DNA of 64,000 bases from Beta vulgaris subsp. vulgaris (GCF_026745355.1 NC_079206.1:15036205-15100204); one strand, 5' to 3'; positions 24,078 to 39,759 are shown, numbered from the stretch's first letter. Program-made: numbers and translations. The notes: a model not told the origin generated them from the letters alone.

Positions 24078-24085
<8 letters not shown>
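23021..24085 (-). mobile_element. TGTTCT-rich repeat element, copy A (inverted relative of copy B)
   Basis: The minus strand from 24085 reads gagaacacctcctct, tatgtgagaaaaa, ggatctaatctaatctaac and cacttatgagtaatgg, matching the start of 28272-29420. Further in, both copies carry many tgttctaaaa/ttcagaacatg units and a gtacatcatgttcta series. The left edge is uncertain. A 50-bp duplication (aactttgaagaaaactcc) occurs at about 23686 and 23731. The end at 24085 abuts a C-run and a (TA)n tract. Confidence 0.6.
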
Positions 24086-25329
<1,244 letters not shown>

Positions 25330-26515
25330 TTTATATGTGGAAATATATTATATGATATTTTAGCTTTTCTTTGAGATGAACACCTATAAACTATGAGCTC
25401 TCAAATTTCATATGTATGGTAATATTTTTTTTTGTTATGATTTGGTTGTTGTGAATAAACTGAACAATATATATGACTTATAAATTTCACAAAGTATACT
25501 AAAATTATGGAAAATAAATTTCACATAAGTTCTATATGTAATTTTAATCTTTAACCTTACATAGAGATGCCAAACAGTTAAGATAGCATATTCTTAGCGA
25601 ATTTTAAATATCGCGATGTGGTATTTTGTACAATGAAATTGGTCCCATTGTTATTATAATAAACCTTACGACATCTCATGCTTGTTGTTACAATTAGGCT
25701 ACTCTTCTTTAAGTTTTACAAAACTCATGAGGCAAGTAAAAGTTATTACCTTTTGTTGAGACCTTGTTATCTTTCCTTATCTTTGTGTTTCGGGGAGCTT
25801 TTTATTGTATATAGTTGGTATCTCTCATCAAAGTGAAATTTGTATATTGGCTAATCCGTTTTTTAGTTAATAGTTTAATATCAGGTGTTAGTGCATAAGA
25901 TATTTATACTTTTGTGTAAGTGTTAGTACATAAGATGTTTATTCTTTTGTACAAGTTAAGTGTTAGTACATAAGGTGTTTATTTTTTGTGTTATACATGA
26001 GGTGCTAAAATCAATTATTATTGATTTTATCGTGGATTGCGTTTTACATTGCTAATCACATTGCAACTCACTAATTATATCATCGTTTTATGGGATACAC
26101 GTAGTCTTTGTAATATGACGACCCACGATGTCATAGTTTGCAACGAACTTATAATTTTGATGGTATAGATATGTGGTCAATGATCTTATAGTTTGAACTT
26201 TTAAAAAAAATTTATAATACAACTTATTGTATGATTAACACGTCCCTTGATAAACTTTAAGTTTAATATTATAATATGTCAAGATTTTTTTTTTTTTTTG
26301 GTTTAAGAAGAGAGTAACAACATGTTCATTTAAATGGTTGTAATACCTTAAGTAGTGCCTAAAATATCAGCTTCTTGCTGTAAATTTATTTCTTAATTTT
26401 TGCCAAGATATATGATTAGTACCTAAAATATCGAATTTAGGGGATATGAATTCTAAATAGTTCATAAATTACCGTATTTAGGGGATATGTTTCTAATTAG
26501 TGTCTAAAATATCTA
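25330..26515. repeat. 1.19-kb tandem duplication, copy 1
   Basis: Begins tttatatgtgg and runs directly into copy 2. Shared landmarks are gagatgaacacc, tcggggagcttttt, tatctctcatcaaagtgaaa, gtagt..ttttgtaatatgac and cgtcccttg. It contains three short units of gttagtacataag..gtttatt and ends in several tgcctaaaatatc..ggggatatg units. Confidence 0.85.
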
Positions 26516-27745
26516 TTTATATGTGTAAATATATTATATGACATTTTATCTTTTCTTCGAGATGAACACCGAGAAATTATGGGCTCTCAGATTTCATATA
26601 TATGGTACTATTATTTTTTTTAGTTGTGAATAAACTGAACAATATATATGACTTATAAATTTCACAAAGATTCAACTACACTAAAATTATGGACAATAAA
26701 TTTCACATAAGTTCTATATGTAATTTTAGTCTTTAACCTTACATAGAGATGTCATACAGTTAATAGTTAAGATAGCATATTCTTAGCGAATTTTAAATAT
26801 TGCGATGTGGTATTTTGTACAATGAAAAAGGTCTCATTGTTATTATACTAAACTTTAAGACATCCCATGCTTGTTGTTACAATTAGGCTACTCTCCTTTA
26901 AGTTTTACAAAACTCATGAGGCAAGTAAAAGTTACCTTTTGTTGAGACTTTGATGTTATCTTTTCTTATCTCTGTGTTTCGGGGAGCTTTTTATTGTATA
27001 TAGTTGGTATCTCTCATCAAAGTGAAATTTGTATATTGACTAATCCGATTTTTGGTCGATAGTTTAATATCAGGATTTAGTACATAAGATATTTATACTT
27101 TTCTGTAAGGTTTAGTACATAAGATGTTTATTCTTTTGTGCAAGCTAAGTGTTAGTACATAAGATGTTTATTCTTTTGTGCAAGCCAAGTGTTAGTACAT
27201 AAGATGTTTATTTTTTGTGCTATGCATGAGGTGATAATATCAATTATTATTGATTTTATCGCGGATTGCATTTTATATTATTGCTGATCACATTGCAACT
27301 CACTAATTATTATCATCGTTTTATGGGATACATCGTAGTTTTTGTAATATGACGACCCACAATCTTATAGTTTGCAATGAACTTATAATTTTGATGGTAT
27401 GGATATGTGGTCAATAATCTTATAGTTTGGACTTTTTAAAAAAACTTATAATACAATTGTATGATTAATACGTCCCTTGGTAAACTTTAAGTTTAATATT
27501 ATAATATGTTAAGATATTATTTTTTTTGGTTTAAGAAGAGGGTACAACATGTTCATTTAAATAGTTGCAATACCTTAAATAGTGCCTAAAATATCAGCTT
27601 CTTGCTATAAATTTATTTCTTAATTAGTGCCAAAAATACATGATTAGTACCTAAAATATTGAATTTAGGGGATATGAATTTTCATTAGTTCCTAAAATAC
27701 CGTATAGGGGATATGTTTTTTTTTAATATTAGTGCCTAAAATATC
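26516..27745. repeat. 1.19-kb tandem duplication, copy 2
   Basis: The same landmarks follow in the same order at an offset of 1186 bp. It differs by substitutions, small indels and four instead of three gttagtacataag units. The copies are clearly diverged, so the duplication is not recent. Confidence 0.85.
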
Positions 27746-28016
27746 GGATTTAGGAGATTTTTTTTTGCAGTTTTATGATGCATAAGTAATTCCTATTTAA
27801 TAGAAATCGATTCCTAAAATTTAGTTGATATACATTCCATAATAGGACCAATTTTTTAAATAGCATTCCAATTGTATACCTAAAAAAAGTAATGCATAAC
27901 AGAAGTATTTAGAGATAAAGACACATGGCAAAAAATTGTAAGACTTTTTACAAAGGATTGACACATCAGCAATTCAATATGCTCTTGAGACATAAACAAA
28001 TCCTTATTGCTTATTG
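27746..28016. other. Unassigned spacer
   Basis: Short AT-rich spacer between the tandem duplication and a TA-rich microsatellite. Nothing recognised. Confidence 0.4.
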
Positions 28017-28060
28017 TATATGTATATATATATATATATGTATATATATGTATATATATG

Positions 28061-28133
<73 letters not shown>

Positions 28134-28134
28134 G

Positions 28135-28165
<31 letters not shown>

Positions 28166-28235
28166 GTATATACATATACATATACATATATATATATATA
28201 CATATATGTATATATACATATATATATGTATATAC

Positions 28236-28270
<35 letters not shown>

Positions 28271-28271
28271 T
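28017..28271. repeat. (TA)n/(TATG)n microsatellite
   Basis: About 255 bp of ta with interspersed tatg and cata units. Tyr/Ile-rich open frames on both strands are artefacts. Confidence 0.95.
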
Positions 28272-29420
28272 GAGGGCTCTTGTGAGAACACTTTTTTATG
28301 TGAGAACAAATCTGGACCTTTAGATCTAATGTAATCTAACTATTCTAAATACACTTATGAGTAATGACATTTTTGTAATTAGGTTAGCCTTACTCCCCTT
28401 CTTCCATGTTCCCCACAAACTTTCACGTCTATGGCGTCATTTTTTTTTCTCTCTAGGTTTTGCACAGCTTTCTCTCTCCTCTATGGCGTCATTCATGGAG
28501 TAATTTTCTAAAGTTTTAGTTTGATTTTTTGCGGATTCCATACTATTCTTTCCATAATTCAACAGGTTTTATTCGAAATTTTTAATTTGATATTCTTGAC
28601 TTGCAGATTTTTGTTCGATTTTTTTTTTCATTCAATGCAGATTTTTTTTCCGACTTCTTTCGATTTCAGTGGCGTCATTCATCTTAAGTGCAGATTGTTG
28701 TTCGATTTTTGTTTTCTTACTATATGATTTATCCTTTTTACCAACTTAAATGAATGAACGAAAGTAGGAAACCTTCCTACTTCATCAACCAGAGAAACAA
28801 AAAGATATTATAGTGGTATTGATTAAAATTTTGGTATTCCACATTATATCATTTCGATTATAGTCACGTTATCACCATACATGATCAACGCATGCAAAAT
28901 GTATATCATGTTCTAAATTAATGTATATCATGTTCTAAAATACTGAGCATCATGTTCTAAAACAACGTAGATCATTTTCTAAAATGATGTACATCATGTT
29001 CTAAAACGTTGTACATCATGTTCTAAAACAATGTACATCATGTTCTGACCTACCTTTATTCTCACATATAATATATATTCTCACTCAAAATATTTCAAAA
29101 CATAATTAAAATGAATTGAAATATATTTAAGTAATTCAGAACATGTTTGAAAAGTATTAGAACACAATAAAATAATTTGGATTATGTTTGAAATAATAAA
29201 TAATATGTTTCAATAAATTTAGAACACACTTGCAATATTTCAGAACATCATTGAAATAATTCAGAACATGTTTGAATAAATTTAGAACATAAGTCAGAAC
29301 ATGTATATATGTATATGTATTGATTATACTCTCATGTTCTAAAAAAAATATGTTTGTGTTCTAAATTTTAAAGTGTTCTCGATCATATAAGTATGTGTTC
29401 TCACATAAGGGGGTATTCTC
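28272..29420 (+). mobile_element. TGTTCT-rich repeat element, copy B
   Basis: The left end gagggctcttgtgagaacac sits immediately after the (TA)n tract. The right end is atgtgagaacac-like in inverse (gtgttctcacataaggggg, then attctcaccac). The interior has atggcgtcatt repeats, then a run of catgttctaaaa and ttcagaacatg units. Left-end sequence matches copy A in opposite orientation. No coding domain was seen. Confidence 0.6.
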
Positions 29421-30358
29421 ACCACCCGTATTTTATCATATATCACCCTATCATATCCTTTTCCCCTTCCTCTACTTCTTCTACCTCCATACCCATTACC
29501 ACCCAACCACCACTGCTACATCCCCCAACCCCCAACCTCTGCCCACCCCCAACCACCAGCTGTAATCCACCCCAACCCAATCCACTCTCGCACCCACGTA
29601 ACCTCGACTCACCCCCATCCCGCAACCCTAAACCCCCGTGTTTTTGACGCCCACCCTCCTAGTCCCAAGCCCTCATCCCCTGCATCCCCTTCACATGCAT
29701 AGACCCCCCTCCCTCGCGCAGCTTCAACCTGCACACACACACCCCCCTCCCCGCGCGTGCAGCGTTCTTCTTCTCCTCCTCCCCTGCAATTTAATAAAAA
29801 AATTATAGTTATTTTTTGTATCTACCATGGGGAAACCGACTGAAATTTTCGGTTTCACCAAAAAAAAAAAATTGGTTCCTCCCTGGTGGGATCGATTTTT
29901 TTGTTTCCACCGTGGTGGAACCGGAAAAAATGATCGATTCCACCATTTGAAAACGTAAAATAGGTTGTGCTCCTGCTAAAAAATTGGATTTTATCTTGTT
30001 TTAGCTATTTTAGCAATAATGTAAAATAAAGAAAATATATCAAGATCTATATATATCTAAATTATCTAATTTTTTTTATTTATTACAAATACAAAAGTCT
30101 TAAGCGGAAATTTTTTTAATGAAGTGTTGCCACATGTCATTTATGGTTTCTACTTTAGTATAACGCAATAGAATAAATTTAAAATTGTGCACCAAGTCCA
30201 CGAATAGTGATGAACATCTAACTAGTTAGATGCAATCAAAATAGTTTGTATAAATAACAAATAGTATTTATGCAAAACAAAGTAGTGTTCGTGCATAAAC
30301 AAATAATATTTGTGTTTGTAAAATACTAAAATAAGGAAAAAATAACATAAACACTATA
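29421..30358. other. No gene; C-rich stretch then AT-rich DNA
   Basis: 29450-29790 is C-rich (cccaacc, caccccc words) with a Pro/Ser-rich open frame that looks compositional. 29820-29960 repeats ggtttcaccaaa-like and ccaccgtggtgg words. The remainder is AT-rich. Confidence 0.5.
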
Positions 30359-30952
30359 TCTCTATTATATAAGGGAAGGGGGGAGCAATGGTGTCCTCTT
30401 TTGAAACGTCTATTTTGCCCTCCTTCCCTTTCTAAATTACAAAAGGAATGTCAAAATCAAAATCGACACTCAAAGAAAACTACTGAAAATTAATTTACAA
30501 CACTCACTCACAAATCACTTAAAAGAAGAAACTTTACAAATCACTCATACAATTGAGAAAATCACGTCATAAAAATCATGCAAATTAAATCACTCAAATA
30601 ATCAGGAAACTTTATTAAAACTAATAAAAATTAACATAAAAACTAAAACTACTAACCTAGAACGTCAATACATACAAAAACATTTACAACAATTTACTTA
30701 TAAATCACTATTCTCAAGAATCATTCACAATTAATGGTGGGCCATGATGAAAAAATAGAGATGTATTTGTAGTGAAATCAGTTAGAAGTTAAACAAGAAA
30801 AAAATTATTTACTTTTTTTTTATAGTGTTTCCTATATATAATAAAACTTTTACATATATTTGGACCTATCTTTTTCTATTATATACTAACGATTAATTTA
30901 TCAAGGTAAAAAGGCTTATGTAAAATATCATTTAAGAATTAAAGTACAACAA
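30359..30952 (+). mobile_element. Helitron 5' part (3' end not found)
   Basis: Starts TCTCTATTATATAAGGG after an A. The same 5' start opens the next element at 30953. No 3' hairpin with CTAG was seen before 30953, so this copy is either truncated or shares the terminus of its neighbour. Confidence 0.6.
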
Positions 30953-31462
30953 TCTCTATTATATAAGAGAAGGGGGGAGCTATGGTGTCCCTGAATGAAG
31001 AGACTATGTTAGCCCCCTTCCCATTCTAAATTACAAATTTACTTACAAATCAAAGGGGGCATCAAACAAAAATACCAAAAATATAATTATAACAATCACT
31101 CACAAACTACAACCTATGAAAAAATTGACTTGAAATCAAAGTGTCCACTTTCTTTACAATTTATGAATTATTGTACTTAATTCAAAAATCAACTAAAAAA
31201 TTACAATATTAGAAATCATAAATAAATTCAATAAAATTTCTATTTTGTTCATAGAATTTAACTTTCAAAAGTAAAAATAATAAAAAATAATAATAATAAT
31301 GGTGAGAGACTTAAGTGACAGAAACTAAACCAATCAAATTTTGCAACTAAAAACAATTATACTTTGTATGTCTAATGTTCAAATTTCGACTCTTATGCCG
31401 AAGAAAATCGAGTTTCTGTTTCGAAAAAAATTCAAGCACGCATCGCGTGCAAAAAATTCTAG
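30953..31462 (+). mobile_element. Non-autonomous Helitron
   Basis: Starts TCTCTATTATATAAGAG after A. It ends with the hairpin gcacgcatcgcgtgc (6-bp stem, 3-base loop), an A-rich spacer and CTAG before T. TC start, hairpin, CTAG end and A/T insertion site are the standard Helitron marks. At 510 bp it carries no Rep/helicase. Confidence 0.85.
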
Positions 31463-33446
31463 TATTTACATATATAAACACTAATTGTCATATACACAAA
31501 CTTTGCTAAATACATGTAAGATGTAACAGTTAGATGTATATTATTACCCCCATTCGGCCATTCCACGGTCAAGCTCAAGCGTTAGTTTATGGCTTTATGC
31601 AAACACTCATCCAATGGCGGATGCACAAGTGTCGTGGATCACAATTCACATTCTATAAAGTATGGAATTAATGGAGCTAGAGACGAACTTCCCGGGTTTT
31701 GGCCTTATTGCATCTTGCTCGAGGAAACAGCAGCTAGTAGCAGAAGATAAGGGGAATTTAGGTTTCTATATTTGTTCTGTCAAATTATAGCTCATGTTTG
31801 TTTCCTAACATCACATACATTAAGAATAAGTGGATTCAAAAAGACTTTTGGGACCATTCTATATAGATTTATATAGTTTTTGACATCATGAAACTAACAA
31901 AAAGGGACAATTATATAATATTGTTGCTGAGCTTTTCTTCTCGACTTTTGCCATAATGAATATAATGGCGTACTTCTTGTTTCCAAAGGAATCATCCAAT
32001 TTATAATTATTGTAGATAGCAATATTTTTAAATTGAACTTCTCATACAAGTGTATACATTTGATTTGAGACATTTTTTTATGATAAACATTTGCACTGTG
32101 GATCATTGAGATAATTATTGTAATTAGGATTAAGAATTGGAATAATAATTGATGCACCTATGGGTTTTAGACACCTAGGTCAAATGTTTTGACATCATGT
32201 GTAAACGAAATTCAAATATTGAAACTTAGAAAATAAAAAAAATAAACAATAATGTTATCATGGAATTTAAGGTTAAAAGATAAGGTTATCTCTTTCGATT
32301 AACCAATTAAGACTATTCTTTTTTCATATAAATTTTAATCACAGATAAGATTACAATTAAGTAGTTGTTAAATGACACCAGTCTAACATTATTGAATATC
32401 TTAGTAATTTAAAGAAAACTCTCACTAATAAAGAAGTTGTTAATTGATACTCTGTATTAACTTAATGCCGCCCTATATAAATGTGATATTTCCAAACTAA
32501 CCTTTACTAACTCCCCTTCTCTCCTCTAATACATGTTGCTTGTCCTCTCTTCTCAAACATGTCAAACAATAATAAAAGAATTACAAAAAAGACAATAGTT
32601 ATTCAAAGATCAAAGCCTCTATAGTGTTTCAAGGAGCACCTAAAACTAGATGTTTCTTGTCGATTTTTTTTATTTTTTGCACATTTGATATTTACACACT
32701 TTAAGTATTGCTTATTTGAGATAAATATATCACAAAAAATATGCAAAAAAATTATGTGCTTGGGAGCACATAAATTTAGGCTCTCCTAGGAGCACCTTGC
32801 CTAAGATTTTGCATTCAAAGATGGAAATTAGGTCGCCCCTGAAATCATGTTATTTCGAATTGCATATATGTGAGTCTAACCTGCTTTTAATAATAATTTG
32901 ACTTTTGGTTGGGCCAGGTTCGTATTTAGCTAATCTAGATTTGGATCAATATACGTATATACTAATCGATATATTTTAAGATCAAATCATGTTGGGTCAT
33001 ATCTATTCTTTTTACGAAATGAAATTTTTTATACATATTATTATACTAATTTTCTAAGTTTATCTATTAATAACCATTAATATTATCATTATTGTTAATT
33101 AAAAGTATTATAAAATTTATTATACATATTAAGTAATAAAGTTAGCATAATAGATTCAATAATGTTTCAATTAGTTCCACAAGTTATAATAAATTATAAT
33201 AAGAATATAATCTTATGTATTTTGATAAGTTCAAACTTTGTCAAATAATTAAGTTCCAAAAGATTTAAAGAAATCCATATAACTTCTCACCTCAAGTAAT
33301 AGAAATCCATATAATTTCTAATATTCCTTTCGTTTCATAAATAAACCCGGTTACTATTTATCTGGTCAAAGTTACAAAACTTGGACGCGCATTTTGTAAT
33401 TTATGCATATGACTGGTAGAACATGTGTAATGCCATGCTAGATTCA
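31463..33446. other. No gene recognised
   Basis: AT-rich sequence. At 33330-33430 one half of a Stowaway-like MITE is visible (cctttcgtttcataaat) with no matching end. An 87-codon minus frame at 31894-32157 has no motif. Confidence 0.4.
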
Positions 33447-34100
33447 TCTTTTTTTGAAGTGAAAAGTCATTCATTGATTTAAAGTCATATGACATCTACG
33501 ATAGAGATAAAAAAAAACTAACAAATAATACATATCAAATTGAAATAAACATATATAATTCTAATATCACAAAAACCACGATGGCTTGAGTAGATCTAGC
33601 GTTGAAGAAAACCTTCGTCTTTTCCATCGATGTTTGATGCAGTCTTCTGCGAGAAGGTCTATCAATCTAATGTGAGTAAAATTGGATTAGATTCAACTAA
33701 TTGTAAATGAAGAACCGACAGTTATTATAGCATTGCATAACTTTCGATCAACAAAACAACGTTCAAATTACGACTCTATATCTTGGATCTATACCAAAAC
33801 ACACAAAAGCACCTAACAAACATAACCACCGTGATAAACATGGAAGACTAGATCCCAACGTAGGAGGACAAACTAACCCCGTACAGGGGGACAAAAGCCA
33901 TCACAAAGGATTGAGAAAACCTCTAAAACTAATTTATTGAATAGATAAGAAAACAAATTAAAACTGAAAATAAAAGAGAAAAAGGGGATTACCATGGATA
34001 AGAGTATGCATGGCAGCCCCTAGGATGATTTATCTTGAAGAGGGAAAGAGAGACAGCGAGGAGGGAGGAAACAACGAACTACGGTTTTTAATCCATGTTA
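33447..34100 (-). mobile_element. LINE-like non-autonomous retroposon, copy 1
   Basis: Read on the minus strand it starts with a pyrimidine-rich leader and ccatggtaatccccttttt. It continues through gttgatcgaaagtt and gcagaagactgcatca, and ends gatgtcatatgactttaaat, caatgaatgacttttcac and a short A-run. The same landmarks in the same order form the plus-strand copy at 36600-37175. The tail resembles plant LINE 3' ends. No reverse transcriptase is encoded. Confidence 0.6.
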
Positions 34101-34352
34101 GAGTATTCTCAATGTCATTTATCTTAACATTATTATTACTTATAGTTTTTATTAATATGTAACTGTAAATATTAGGAAAAATTGATTCTAATAATCCAAT
34201 CTTTGGGTCGTTCGCTCAAAATAATCCAACCTTTTGATTATTATTTAATAATCCAACCTTTTATATGAATTTACTCATAATGCACCGTGACCGCCTGTTG
34301 AAACTGGTCTAATTTTGTAATAAACTGGTCTAGCTCCATGACCTGGTGCAGG

Positions 34353-35099
34353 GCATGGGCGGATTTAGAGGGGGTACAAGGGGTACAGCTGTACCCCCAT
34401 TATTTATGGAAAATAATGAAAACAAATCAATAAGTTTTGTCTTGTTGGTGGCAAAAGGGAAAAGAAAGATCCATGAATTTATGAGGAGGTCTTGAGTTCA
34501 AATCCCCACAAAGTTCTTTTTATGCTTTTAATTACTTACCCTTTGACTCATGTTTAATTTATCTTCAACACTTCTACTATATACTACTATCTATGGGCCT
34601 ATGGCTATTAGTGTGAAACTAAAAATTTATAAGTAAGCTTACTCTGCAACTACAAATTCATAAGCCCACAAAAATAAAAGCTCCCAAAATAATAATTTTG
34701 TCTCTATTCTTTTTCCTTCAAAATTTCCTCATTTATATACTTAAACTACTGTTTTTAAATTGAACAACTTATTTTAAAGATCTGTTTATTTAAATTGAAA
34801 CATTGAATACTTAAATAGTTAGCAATTATATCTAAGTTCTTACTTAAACTTAAGGAGAAAAAAAATTTCTCATTTATATACTTAAACAACTGTTTTTAAA
34901 TTGAACAACTTATTTGTAAAGATCTGGTTATTTAAATTGAAACATTGAACACTTAAATAGTTAGCAATTATATCTAAGTTCTTACTTAAACTTAGGGAGA
35001 AAAAAAATGTTAATAAAGCTTTATTTTGAAAAAAAAAAATTAACGAGTCTAATTACTTACGTATTCGTACCCCCATGAGTAAATTCCTAGATACGCCAC
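34353..35099. mobile_element. Nested element with 9- to 11-bp target duplication
   Basis: Flanked by (c)tggtgcagg(g) at 34343-34353 and 35099-35109. Ends gcatgggcggatttag and agatacgccac are loosely inverted, and gtacccccat lies inside both ends. A 9-bp duplication would fit Mutator-like elements; hAT (8 bp) is not excluded. Confidence 0.6.
34725..35005. repeat. About 140-bp tandem duplication inside nested element
   Basis: ctcatttatatacttaaac at about 34728 recurs at about 34868. The following ttgaacaactta and gttagcaattatatctaag blocks are repeated too, with few substitutions. Confidence 0.85.
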
Positions 35100-35270
35100 T
35101 GGTGCAGGGGAAGGGAAGGGGTTTTGGTGGTTGAAAATGGGAGGGAGGGGGTGGTAGCGGGTGGACAAGGAGAGGGAGAGGATAGCAGTGGATTATTAAA
35201 TAATAATCAAAAGATTGGATTATTTTGAGCAAATGGTTCAAAAATTGGATTATTAGAACCAATTTTTCTT

Positions 35271-36189
35271 ATATATTAATTGTCAAAGTTGTGCATTAAA
35301 AACCGATAAAAGACAAGTGAGTAGTTCTTCATAGGACAGAGATAATTGTTTTAAAGAATACATACAAGTCAGTTGAGTACAGAACCCTTAGTTACACTTC
35401 CTAATTAATGATTAAATATAGCGCGACTTTGTGACCATAGAGTTTGGAGTTAGCTAATTGTAGTATCATATCTATCTACTTCTTTGCATCAAAAAAAATA
35501 TCTATCTACTTCTCGACACAAAGTAGAGTTTTTCTTTTCATTTCCACACGGTTTCTGAAATTTCGCACAATCATGAGAAAAATAAGGGACACAGAAAGAA
35601 TGGAAATTATGTTGCTTCATTTTATATCTTCCGTACAGATATGTCATATATGAAGAATGATATTGCCTATCCAGAGCTTAGATGACGACCTAATTTGAGT
35701 AATTTCTCAATGACTTTTCTAGCTAGTTGTGGAGGTGGTAATTTAACTTGGTCTTTAGGGGGTGGCAAAATTTTCTTCAATTATCCAAAATTCAACATGG
35801 AAGAATTGAAATGTTACCTACTCAAGCACAAAATTTGATTCAAACACAAAATTTCATTCAAATTGTTAACCTGTAACAAAATCAAGGTTAAACTTTGATT
35901 ATATCTAACTTTAAACTTGATGTGACCAAGTCAGATGACTTATCAAGTAAATTTAGGTGGGATTGTTTTACATTAATGTATAAATCTCTTCATATTTGAG
36001 GTGGCGTGTTGAAAACTCCTCGAGTAAATTCAAGTAAATCTTAAAAAAATAATTAATCTCCTCATAATAAATAAAGTTATCAATATCACAAAATGCTATA
36101 TGTATAAATTATAATGACTTATTGAATATTCGGATAGTTTTCTGCTTTAAGATTTAATAGTTCAAGACAATTTATGTCATTTCGTATGC

Positions 36190-36193
<4 letters not shown>
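35271..36193. other. No gene recognised
   Basis: AT-rich, no coding or repeat structure recognised. Confidence 0.4.
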
Positions 36194-36252
<59 letters not shown>

Positions 36253-36257
36253 TATAT

Positions 36258-36307
<50 letters not shown>
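36194..36307. repeat. (TA)n microsatellite
   Basis: About 56 ta units with two aat interruptions. Confidence 0.95.
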
Positions 36308-36309
<2 letters not shown>

Positions 36310-36599
36310 TATACTTCAGAAATAATGGTTCAAGTAAGTTAAAAGTTTGCTTAGGACTGATAAGAATCGATAAATTTAGATTAGGGTTGAGATAAGATAT
36401 AATAAGTTCAAATAAGTTAGAATGATTTAACAATGTAATTTGTGTTAAAATATGTGAAGAAAAGGTGAATGTAAGACATCCTTGTTTAACTTTATGATCT
36501 TCATTGAACATCATTAATATCTTAAATAATGTAATTGATTATAATCCACTAAAAAATTATTATATTAATTGGGTATTTTAAAATATATACATTGTACTC

Positions 36600-38199
<1,600 letters not shown>

Positions 38200-38569
38200 C
38201 TCCCTCCATAATATATTATTTACATTCTTTTTTGAGTGTCCCAAAATATTATGTCTCTTTTCATTTTTATCAATTTATCTTGACTAAATTATCCTGAATT
38301 TTTACGCAAAATTTTCAAAATTGATACCCCTACATTTATTTTAAAATTTGCGCTCCTATTTATTATTTTACGCAATTACAACAATCATTTAATGCCTTTT
38401 AAATTCCTTTTAAAGGAAAAAAAAAAATCAAAGAACTAGTTTCAAGACAAAAGTACCAAAAAAGCATTTTTCCTATATATTATTTTTTCGAAAAATCCTA
38501 ATAGTCATTCCATTTTTCTTAATTTCATGAAAAATAAGAATTGAGCATTGTAATATGAAACAGAAAGAG
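38200..38569. mobile_element. Stowaway-like MITE (diverged)
   Basis: Starts ctccctccataatat after TA and ends acagaaagag before TA. Ends are imperfectly inverted (ctccctc versus ctctttc). Confidence 0.5.
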
Positions 38570-38571
38570 TA

Positions 38572-39071
38572 TTACATTTAATTCCTAGTTTTTTCACATT
38601 ATGATATCAAGGTAAAGTTCATCAACTCAGATTGTGCATCTTTGAAAATACTTCTATTTATTGTATTTCATTCTTGATCATGTGTTGATTTTTTTTAGAT
38701 TTAGGTTACCTTTTGATCACCTTAATTTTTTTTTGAATTTATCTACTTGAAATTTATTTTTTAACTTATTAGATCTAATAATCATTTGAAATTATCTATA
38801 TTTTTTAACCTGAAACTTCTTAATTTTAATCGTATGTGTAGTATATAAATATTACTCTTTGGACTCCTTCATCCTACAATAACCACAGTAATTTGATTAT
38901 TGCACCACTCAAATATTTCATATTGAACTTAATTAATTTTAAATAAGAAAAATACTCTCTTAATCGAATGGGTTTATATAAGAAAAAAGTGTTACTATAT
39001 AATTATAGTCGTTGGATTATTGCACAACTCTAATATTTCACATTGAACATAATTTAAAAAACACAAAATTT
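38572..39071. other. No gene recognised
   Basis: AT-rich flank of the copia element. Sequence at about 38945-39000 resembles the right flank near 44880-44940 (aaaatactc, cttaatc, aatg words), possibly local duplication before insertion. Confidence 0.4.
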
Positions 39072-39759
39072 TGTTAGGTATGATCACTGAGAGAACCGGA
39101 TATCCCACTCCAAGGCACGAAAACTACGCTTTCCTATTAGTTTAATTTCGCCCCTTTAGGATCACCGGGTTACCACGAAATAACTAATGAGATACAATGG
39201 AGAGAACAATTCACTTAAATGATCTTCTAAATGAATCAACAAGAACTTGTGTTTAGAGTTTGTGAAGAACACTCAAGAGAAATTAGCAAAGTTTCTCTCA
39301 AGCAAAGCAAGAAGTTTAGAGTATAAGAAAATCTGATTTTTCTTCTAACCCCCTCCTCATAGGAATCACAAAGGTTATATAGAAAATATACCCTTCAGAG
39401 ATTAGAGTGGTTACTTTCATAACTCCCCCCCCCCCCCCTTTAATCACTAATTAAGGACCTTTAATCCACTGATTTAAGGATTCTAATAGCCATTAAACGG
39501 ATAACGTACACATCACAACAGTTGAAAAACCGTCAAAGCATATTTTCATGTTTCAAGGCAGAAGACAAGTAGCGACTCGCGAAAAAGCTCGCGAGTCGCG
39601 AGGCCCAGGTTGCGACCTGCGACCGGTCTTCTGTTTTCCTTGGTTTTCCACGTGACTTTGCAACTTTGTGTACTCTAATCTTTTGCATACTAGACCTCCT
39701 CCACTTCTAGTATATAACCATATGAGTATAAAACTCATTACCCTATAAATGTTCCAACA
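39072..39759 (-). repeat. 3' LTR of copia element
   Basis: Plus-strand ends are tgttagg and ccaaca. It contains a polyC run at about 39427-39440 and a GC-rich palindrome near 39569-39625 (gcgactcgcgaaaaagctcg, then cgcgagtcgcgagg). Part of that palindrome (about 20 bp) is missing from the other LTR. Confidence 0.9.

Larger units (their letters stand above)
34175..35270. mobile_element. Long-TIR MITE (outer), interrupted by a second element
   Basis: The left arm from 34175 (ggaaaaattgattctaataa, caaaataatccaacctttt, gattattatttaataatcca) is mirrored by the right arm ending at 35270. Arms are about 85 bp. Without the insertion at 34353-35099 the element would be about 350 bp. Confidence 0.65.

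Noticed and set aside
27880..28334. Tyr/Ile-rich open frames on both strands
   Set aside because: Products of the (TA)n/(TATG)n tract; the same applies to 36194-36307 and 37176-37307.
29393..29647. Pro/Ser-rich open frame
   Set aside because: C-rich composition with no domain; overlaps a repeat boundary.
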